Assembly (NCBI RefSeq): GCF_024713975.1
Contig: NC_091112.1
Location: 8,083,501-8,147,500 of the forward strand
Length of the DNA: 64,000 nucleotides
Source of the DNA: Paralichthys olivaceus
Taxonomy: Eukaryota > Chordata > Actinopteri > Pleuronectiformes > Paralichthyidae
Direction: 5' to 3'
Part shown: positions 57,151 through 64,000 of the stretch, in pieces
Layout of the letters: each line of letters opens with the position of its first letter
Numbering within the stretch: the first letter of the stretch is position 1
Made by a program: the position numbers and the translations under genes
The notes under the pieces: generated by a model
What the model was told of the DNA's origin: nothing
Databases searched by the model: none
Seen by the model: the letters and a program-made list of their open reading frames with translations, nothing else

Positions 57151-60100
57151 TGGAGACGAAATAACACAGAAAGGACGTGGTTAAATGTTGGAAGGTGATG
57201 GTGCTGATGATGATGATGATAATGATTGATACAAAGTCCAAGACAGAACTTTATTTTTTTGGTTGTTGTTGTTGTTGGCACCACAGACGTACAAACAACC
57301 TCACTATATTTCAACAAGTCACAGTTTAGTTTATGAAAAGCACACAGAACATTTTGAGTAAAGATTCGGGTGTGTGTCTGTTCTGTGAGACTCAAGTTGG
57401 CTGGCTGTGATTTAACCAAGATAAACCTCTAGACTTCTAAACCACCATTAATTAAATCTCTGACCTCTATAAGAGCAACACCAATCAATCAGCAGAGCTT
57501 ATCTCCTTATATACAACTTTATGCAACTCTAATGATGCTACATTAGACGGACTCAGCCAAGAGGCTGCTGTCCTGCGGATGGTTTTTATTTCAACTTGAC
57601 AGCTCTGCCGGGAATGAATCAAATAAAAAGCAAGAACAGGTTGTCGAGACAGATTGTCCTCTCTTGTTTAATTTATGCGGTCTGAAAGCAGAAAGAGAGA
57701 GACGGAGTAACCTTGCACCAAATGAAGCGTCACACAGACTTAAACGTTCAATTATCTGCGGGTCCACAATTACTGCAAACATCATCCCTCTCTTGGAAAA
57801 ATTACAATATCAGAGTGGCACCATTTCCCCATTTGTTACATTCAGTATGTCATGTTTTGTTGATCAGATGTTGTGATTACAGTGAAAGCAGTTTGTAGGC
57901 GGATTTAAAGGAGCCTTTTTTCATTATGTTGTGCATCTTTCAGGGCAAATAGATTTGACTTAGCTGCATAATAATGTAGAAGCGACATACTGATGAGGAC
58001 GTGTGGCATTTAAGACTAGACATCACTCATGTGCTCTCACAAACTTTTATTAGATCATGGTTTGATAGAGAATCAAATTGCATTTTGGTTTATTTTTGTT
58101 TAATTTAGAATTGATTATTCCTCTGGGTTTTTTTAATGTTTTTTTATGTTGTTCTTTTACCTGTTTTTGACTGCATTTCTGAATGTGATCATGATTTATC
58201 TTTCCAATTATATTTTTCTATTTGAAGCACCTTGCAACTCTCGTTTTGAGAGATGCCATAGAAATAAAAGGGTATTATAATTATTATTATGTAAAATTTA
58301 TTAAGCTTTCATTTGAGGAGAGGAAAAGGATCAATACAATACCAACATTTCCATGACTAATATTTAAAAGTGTTATATTTCACATAAAACCTTTCATATT
58401 TATTTCTGATATGTGGCCACATCAAAAATGTAATTATTTTATAACAACTTTTTTCAACATGTTATATTTTTCTCAAACACATCAAATAAAAACAAACCAC
58501 AGCAAAGGTACAGAAAATTTGAATTCAAGATTAAAAATAGATATCCATAAGTTTATAGGTACTTTGACGATGCTCAGATCTAGAGGAACTGGAGTGAATA
58601 AAAATAGTCACAAATTTCTTTTATCATATTGTCAACACTGAGTAAATCATATGGAATGAAAAAGCAAAAATAATAGCATTAATCAAGAAATATGACATTT
58701 TAATATTACGGCTGTTTATGGAACTAATACTCCAATCAACTCATTTTATGTAATCAGTTTCCAAACCCACCACTAGGAAGCAGCAAACGCAGAAATACGT
58801 CAGTGCATTAGTTTGTTGAAATGCAGTGATGTTGACCATCTGCAGGCTTTTTCTGTAACTGCATCAAAGTCGACTGTGACTGTTCAAATGTAACCGTCAC
58901 ATATTTCATGATCATCACAAGTAATGAATCCCTGTGATGGTCACGTCACACGAAATCCATAAACAGTTTATATTTTCTTATGTGGAAACAAGAATCTGAG
59001 GCAGCAAACAAACTGTGAGTCTGTAAAAAGAAATGACTAATGAAGCAGCTCATCAGACAAAATGTACTGTTCACATATCAGCGAGTCGCACAAATTTGCC
59101 AAGAAAGCGAGAGAAGAAAGAAAAATATACATAACACCTTCTAGTGGGATGCCACCCTCAGCTTTGGCAGCTCCACTCACATGTTGTTGTGCAGGAGGAT
59201 GCAACACTTATAGAGCGTGTGTGGTCAGAGACAGGAAGAACAACAGGAGGACTGACTGCAGATAAATGTGACATTTTATGCAGAAATATTAATAATGTTT
59301 AATATTAGTCATGTGAAAAGTGAGTGCTATTTTGTGCTTTTTCTCATCCCTGCAAACTAATTTGTTTTAGTGCCACAATTATTGATTTAATTAAAATCTC
59401 CCTGTGATTTCACACCTAAATCATCTTATTTTGAAACTTGTGGCAGCCGAGGAAACTTGGTCTGACATTCAAGATGTAATCGAACATACAGGACAGAGTG
59501 AAGCAGGAGGAAATGACCTCTCACACTTTGTTTTACAGATTTGTCCTGATGCAGTTATTTGAATGGACCCTGGGTATCAATGTGACTGAGACTGATGAAA
59601 GAAACTCCAATGATGGAGGCTGACAGCTCCTGAACTCTGTGTTAACTCAAATTATGTTGTGTAAAAAACACAAAATTGCAGCAATTTGTAAGTAAAAGGG
59701 GAGAAAAGTCAGGTTTTGTGACTCACCGTCTCTTCAACGTGGAGGGCTTCTCATTGTGATGGCTCCAGTTTCACAATTTTCTAGTTAAAAGAAAACCCAG
59801 AAGAGAACGTTTGCAAATGTCACTTTTTTCCTGCCTCAGAAAAACATCCAGATGAAACCCGCAACGTGAGAGAAACACACGCACCATGAGAATAACGCCT
59901 CATCCTCCCATTGTGATATTTTTCAACTGGAAGCGCTTTGATGCTGCAGCTCAGTTCCCCTGTTGCTTTGCTGTCCTCATGGCAACAACAACAATCTGGC
60001 TCTGGACGCGCAAGTGCATGCTGGGGGATTATATGCACTAGCTCCTGGACAGCATCCAACGCTCTGCGCTGGATGACAGGAGGCAGGCACAGGTCAGCCA

Positions 60101-60880
60101 AACGCAGAGATTTAGGGGGCAATACCAGATGGGCACGAATTTACACTTAAAAGAATAAAATACTATCCTTTGTCTTTCTCTACTTCGTACCCGTTTGGCA
60201 GTTTGATTGTGATCTATATATATTTTTTGTTGTTCCTTGTTTGGTGCTGCAGGTTAAAACACTAATTGAACAATCAATTATCACTCTGTGGATAATGAGT
60301 TAGTGAATTTAAAGCAAACTGAAATGTAGTGGACACAGGGTCTGAGGCTACAGTTGATCAGTGATCAGTGATAATCAATTAGTGATTAGTAATTAACATT
60401 ATTCAAGTACTTTTCTAAACAAGCTGTATAGTGAAATGTGTATATAATGTACATGTTCTGTATTTTTTATTTTAGTTTTTACCATATCACCTTAAAGATT
60501 AAAGATAAAAGCTGTTTTTGGAACTCATCAGCTGATTCTTTTCCTAAATTGCCTCACAGTGAATCTATGTGGAGTTTCAAATAGAAGATGTGGGCGTTAA
60601 CATCTTTCATGAATTCAACATTTGCTGACATTTCATGAAAAATGTTTTTTCAAGTGGTTGATCATCATCCCACGTCTCTAAAAGACTTATGTAATAATAA
60701 TTTGAACATAACAGACGCAAATTAAATAATGAATTTAATGTTTCGTCTGCTCACCCCCTTGTTAATACTCCAAACACTTTGATGAGCAAACGCTGGCTGC
60801 AGATTCAATATAAAATTGAAATTATAGAAGAATGGAAACAATCAGGTGTGTGAGTGGGACGTCCCGCCTCTGTGTTTAGC
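57150..60880. other. Mostly noncoding stretch upstream of lingo4
   Basis: No known coding sequence was recognised. There is a (GAT)n-like tract near 57203-57222, a LINE-tail-like end at about 58225-58290 and a modestly CpG-containing region at 59880-60120 that might be a distal lingo4 promoter. A minus-strand donor at 59726/59727 could end a noncoding lingo4 exon. Confidence 0.4.
58225..58290 (+). mobile_element. LINE 3' tail-like fragment
   Basis: GAAGCACCTTGCAACTCTCG, then GCCATAGAAATAAAAGGGTA and a TTATTATTATTA end, as in fish L2/RTE-like tails. Confidence 0.45.
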
Positions 60881-60885
60881 TGCAG

Positions 60886-61095
60886 GATTATATGAGGAGT
60901 GTGTGTCGACAGGAAAGATGCATGATCACCACAGAAGAAGGGCCACTGCTGAGTCAGGGACTCACCATCTGGTACCTCAGGGACGCTGTGCTCGTCAGCG
61001 AAACTCTGTCCAACCCCGGATTCAGGAAGAGGAGAGATCAGAGAACAACGCCAATTTATACGGCCTCCACCAAATCAAAGTTCCACGTTGTATAA
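60886..61095 (+). CDS. Candidate terminal coding exon, product not recognised
   Basis: After TGTGTTTAGCTGCAG the frame starting at 60886 reads 69 codons to TAA, with an in-frame stop just upstream that supports a true acceptor. It includes CMITTEEGPLLSQGLTIWYL, then DAVLVSETLSNPGFRKRRDQ and ends KSKFHVV. The composition looks like protein rather than translated noncoding DNA, but I know no family with this sequence. No upstream partner exon was found in 57.1-60.8 kb. It may be the end of a small gene, a decayed exon, or a chance open frame. Translation could also start at the Met at 60892. Confidence 0.35.
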   Translation, partial: DYMRSVCRQERCMITTEEGPLLSQGLTIWYLRDAVLVSETLSNPGFRKRRDQRTTPIYTASTKSKFHVV

Positions 61096-61278
61096 TATCC
61101 TCCTGACGTATTATCATCCCCGCAGTGATGCCGGCTGTGGACTCTGGGAATTTCCCTCCTGTAGATGGTGTTTTTGGAGATTTTCCCTGTTTTTCAATTG
61201 GAAATCAGAGACGAATGTAAATGAATGAACATTTACTCAACTGACTGAACTCACATCACAACCTCTGTCTGACAGTGA

Positions 61279-61302
61279 TATTAGCAGCAGCAGCAGCAGC
61301 AG
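61279..61302. repeat. (AGC)8 microsatellite
   Basis: Eight perfect AGC triplets in noncoding DNA. Confidence 0.95.
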
Positions 61303-61686
61303 CACTAAATTTATCTTGTGGTTTTCTCATTTCCAGATAAAAAGGTTTTCAGACTAATCTTCTCACTTTAACCAAGTGAAATGTCAAAGTGCTTGAGAAA
61401 ACTGACAGATTATCGAAACCATTTAACATTAGATTCACTTCCACTGTTTCATTTGCAAAATCATCCTCACATTTGCTAAATAATTCCTCTTGACATTCAC
61501 TTGCATGTCTTCCACGAGCAGTCTCATTTATCTACTGGCCTTTTTCTAGCGTTCAACCTCTGTCGCTCACACGTCTCGGACTGGAGAGATATTTAGAGCT
61601 GCTGCTGCAGCTGGCTGAGAATTAGATTCACATGACGAGCCAGTGGGGAAAAAAAAAAAAAAGAAAAACACTGTGTAAGAAAATTG

Positions 61687-61698
61687 CACTTCCTCTTT
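61687..61698 (-). promoter_or_regulatory. PU.1-type ETS site before the cathepsin gene
   Basis: On the minus strand the sequence reads AAAGAGGAAGTG, an excellent match to the myeloid PU.1 (Spi1) site. It lies less than 100 bases before the proposed noncoding first exon of the cathepsin gene. Cathepsin S is a macrophage and antigen-presenting-cell protease, so the site fits the expected expression. Its use is inferred. Confidence 0.45.
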
Positions 61699-61734
61699 AA
61701 AGTGTGAAGGTGCTCTTGTCCGTTTGTTGAGGGG

Positions 61735-61783
61735 TGCACTTTCTTCTTGGGACTAAAGAACCGGCTGATTATTCTACAACAAG
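61735..61783 (+). other. ctss: Proposed noncoding first exon of the cathepsin gene
   Basis: A donor (CAACAAG followed by GTAAACTG) ends an exon at 61783. The next good acceptor (CTTCCTCCGCAG) is at 62364, one base before the start codon. A noncoding first exon is usual for cathepsin L-type genes. The 5' end is approximate. Confidence 0.45.
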
Positions 61784-62365
61784 GTAAACTGTTTATTTAA
61801 TGTAATGACCCAACATTGTTTGGCTTGTTTGTGTGGCAGTGAGAGACGTTTAGATTCCTCCTGTTTGAGGAGAAGAATGATTGTGTGTTGTCTGTTGTGC
61901 AGAATCAATGTGTGTTTCTGATTCTTATTGAACTGTAAAGCAGCTTTGACAATATACGATTGTGGAGGTTTCAGACTTGGTTAGCTGAGCCGTGCATGTA
62001 CATAGTGCAGTCTTTCATGACTGTTGATGTGTATTTGTGAATGTTTCTACTCTAGAGAGAAGCTAATCAGCAGTTGATGATACTGACACTAACAATATGA
62101 GGGAGTTTAAATTTAACTGTCAGGATGCGAAATAAAATCAATCTTCAATAGAAGATAAACATTTTAAAGTGTATTTTTGTCCAAAATCCTGGTTACAACC
62201 CTGCTCATCTATAAGGGGTCTTTCACAAGTTCCCAGAAAATGTGACGTCTGTGGATGTGGATAAAAGGAATGAGTTTAAATTCATGTCTCTACTAAAACT
62301 CACAAAGTGTGTGTGACTGTGATCTCTCACATATAGTGATCACTTTTACTGTCTTCCTCCGCAGG

Positions 62366-64000
62366 ATGCACATTTTGTGTGTGGTGTTGCTTTTGGCCTC
62401 TCTGGTCCTCGGCCACTCTTCACCTGCTTTAAATAAAACATGGGAGGAGTGGAAAGTCCAAAATCACAGGGTTTATGACAACGAGGTGGGACTTTTCTTT
62501 ATCAATATAGACACATAACTCACCTGGTAGATTAGTATAGTTCACAGTCAGTGCTGTTGTTTCAGACGGAGATCTGCTTCAGGAGAGCAGTGTGGCAGAA
62601 GAACCTGAACCTGGTGCTGAGACACAACCAGGAGGCTTCAGCAGGAAAACCCAGCTTCACTTTGGGACTGAACCACCTGTCAGACATGGTACGAATCTGC
62701 TCCAGCACAAATACTGATGTTTTGACGATAGGCCCTTTCAACTTCTCAGTTTTGCATCGTGACAGAGAGCAATAATTAAAATTAGTGAATCTAGTTAATT
62801 CTACTACTCTACTTTTAACCTTTTCTATTTTTCACCTTTTTTCGAGCACAACCTTGCAACATTGTAATTAACTGTCTATTTTTGCTCTGTTAATCTTTTT
62901 ACTTAACAATAGTGAACTGAATAACTGCTTCAATACTAGAAGGGATCTCAGTAAAGCACAAACCTCCAACCAAGGCCCGACAGTCTGGTTAAATCCTGTA
63001 TCTGCCCCTTTGTCCGGATCTGTGTCTAAATTGAATTTTCTTGGCCCACGTCCCAAACATCCATCAAGTTTCATGGAAATCTGTTCAGCAGTTTTTGCAT
63101 AATCCTGCAGAAACAAACAAATCAAACAGACAGGTGGAAACAAAACTTCCATGGTGGAGGTAATAATCAGGGTTTACTGTCTACTGTACACATCCGACCA
63201 TTCACATGGCTCTATGCTAACAGCTAAAGGACAAATGTTATATAACTAAGGAAACCTAATAATCCATAACTTAATATATTCAATATAAAAGAATTTGTAG
63301 CCAAATAATGGTCGTCCAGCAAATAACAGAACAGGAGTTTGTTCAGAACACAAATGTGTGTGTGAGACCTCTGGTGGATACAAACTTCATGACAAACATT
63401 TCAGCCAGAAGACACGATTCTTCACACTGTATCACCACTACTGACTCACAACCTGAAGTGAAATCATTGACCTTCACTGGTACAAGGCAGAGCAACACTG
63501 TTAATCTGCATTTAAACCTGCAACATTTGGGCTTAATTTAAAGGCTTAATTTAAAGCTCAATCTATAGAACAGCTCTAATCTGACTTTATACAATCTGAT
63601 TAAATTAATCCAGTATAGGCTGCTGGGCCAATCTGGACAATCAGTGCTGTGACCCACAGAACACGAGAGGAGGCAACAAACTTCATCATTCATATACAAA
63701 ATCAAATATATATATTTATCTAAAATTGTTGTTCTGAGCATTTAAATAAATATGGATTTAAATTCCTTTATAAAGATGTTAAAATTAACCCTATTATTTT
63801 TTAGAAATAGAGAAACGTTATAACAATTATGTACAGTATGTAAAATGCAGTAAAACAAATAAAACAAATAATTAGATACAGTACAAGAAACAATTCCACA
63901 TAATAGAGAAAAAAATGATATATATATTGGCAGCCAGGATTTTTCCTCACGTGTCAGTGTCGTCTCTTTGTTCAGATTAATACTCGTCTAAGTGCGAGGG
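62366..64000 (+). CDS. ctss: Cathepsin S/L-like papain-family protease, first exons (cut at window edge)
   Basis: Papain-family endopeptidase made as a secreted/lysosomal proenzyme. Exon 62366-62485 encodes a signal peptide (MHILCVVLLLASLVLG) and the start of the I29 propeptide (ALNKTWEEWKVQNHRVYDNE). Exon 62566-62688 encodes the ERFNIN-type helix (TEICFRRAVWQKNLNLVLRH) and LGLNHLSDM. A third coding exon seems to start at 63976 after TTTGTTCAG (INTRLSAR) and runs off the end. Spacing and sequence resemble fish cathepsin S more than K or L, but the catalytic domain is outside the window. Human CTSS lies at 1q21, like VPS72 and LINGO4. The third junction gives DM-INTRL, whereas relatives usually have a TxEE/TADE-like bridge there, so that acceptor is less sure. 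Confidence 0.8.
62950..63170 (+). mobile_element. RTE-like LINE 3' tail in a cathepsin intron
   Basis: CATCAAGTTTCATGGAAATC, then TTCAGCAGTTTTTGCATAAT, CAAACAAATCAAACAGACAG and CATGGTGGAGGTAATAATC follow the order of a well-known fish RTE tail. It is in the same orientation as the older copy at 4075-4215. Confidence 0.65.

Noticed and set aside
1-64000. CRISPR arrays, operons, phage or bacterial systems
   Set aside because: The window is vertebrate nuclear DNA with spliced genes; none of the direct repeats has CRISPR spacing.

Overview
The window looks like nuclear DNA of a teleost fish. Genes are split by many introns, intergenic DNA is AT-rich, CA/TG and CTG microsatellites are common, and fish-type dispersed repeats recur (a TIR element ending in AGGTTCAGTGTGTA, RTE- and L2-like LINE tails, and a TIR element beginning CTAGAGCCTGAC). 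The recognisable proteins are all vertebrate. The species cannot be named from the sequence.

Layout, left to right. (1) 1-3.6 kb: little coding signal; a possible small terminal exon near 1.27 kb on +, and a CpG-rich promoter/5'UTR near 2.8-3.5 kb whose splice donor points leftward on the minus strand. (2) 3.6-7.3 kb: repeats. (3) 7.5-10.1 kb, +: a single-coding-exon class A GPCR of the relaxin-3/INSL5 receptor group (RXFP3/RXFP4-like) with an apparent noncoding 5' exon and a clear poly(A) signal. It has an unusual His in place of the TM2 Asp. (4) 14.7-33.2 kb, minus: syngap1, the synaptic Ras/Rap GTPase-activating protein. Eighteen exons were joined by hand in one continuous reading frame (second half of PH, C2, RasGAP, long disordered linker, coiled coil). 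Exon 14 carries a long Gln/His tract. The first coding exons, with the start of the PH domain, were not found. (5) 33-50 kb: probably syngap1 5' introns plus intergenic DNA, with repeats and a GC-richer promoter-like block near 44.7-45.2 kb. (6) 50.5-54.0 kb, minus: complete six-exon vps72 (YL1), 364 aa, with ETS motifs in its promoter. (7) 54.4-57.1 kb, minus: lingo4-like LRR-Ig membrane protein in one coding exon. (8) 57.1-61.7 kb: mostly noncoding, with one open candidate terminal exon on +. (9) 61.7 kb to the end, +: the first exons of a cathepsin S/L-like cysteine protease, cut by the window edge.

The genes do not form an operon or a pathway; this is ordinary vertebrate gene order. In human, VPS72, LINGO4 and CTSS lie at 1q21 and RXFP4 at 1q22, whereas SYNGAP1 lies at 6p21. 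The window therefore joins pieces of the ancient 1q/6p/9q/19p paralogon. No previously undescribed multi-gene system was found. The observations most worth a second look are the altered sodium-pocket residues of the GPCR, the Gln/His expansion in syngap1, an unidentified 69-residue terminal exon at 60.9 kb, a near-perfect 25-bp inverted repeat at 34.3 kb, and a perfect RFX X-box palindrome at 54.2 kb.
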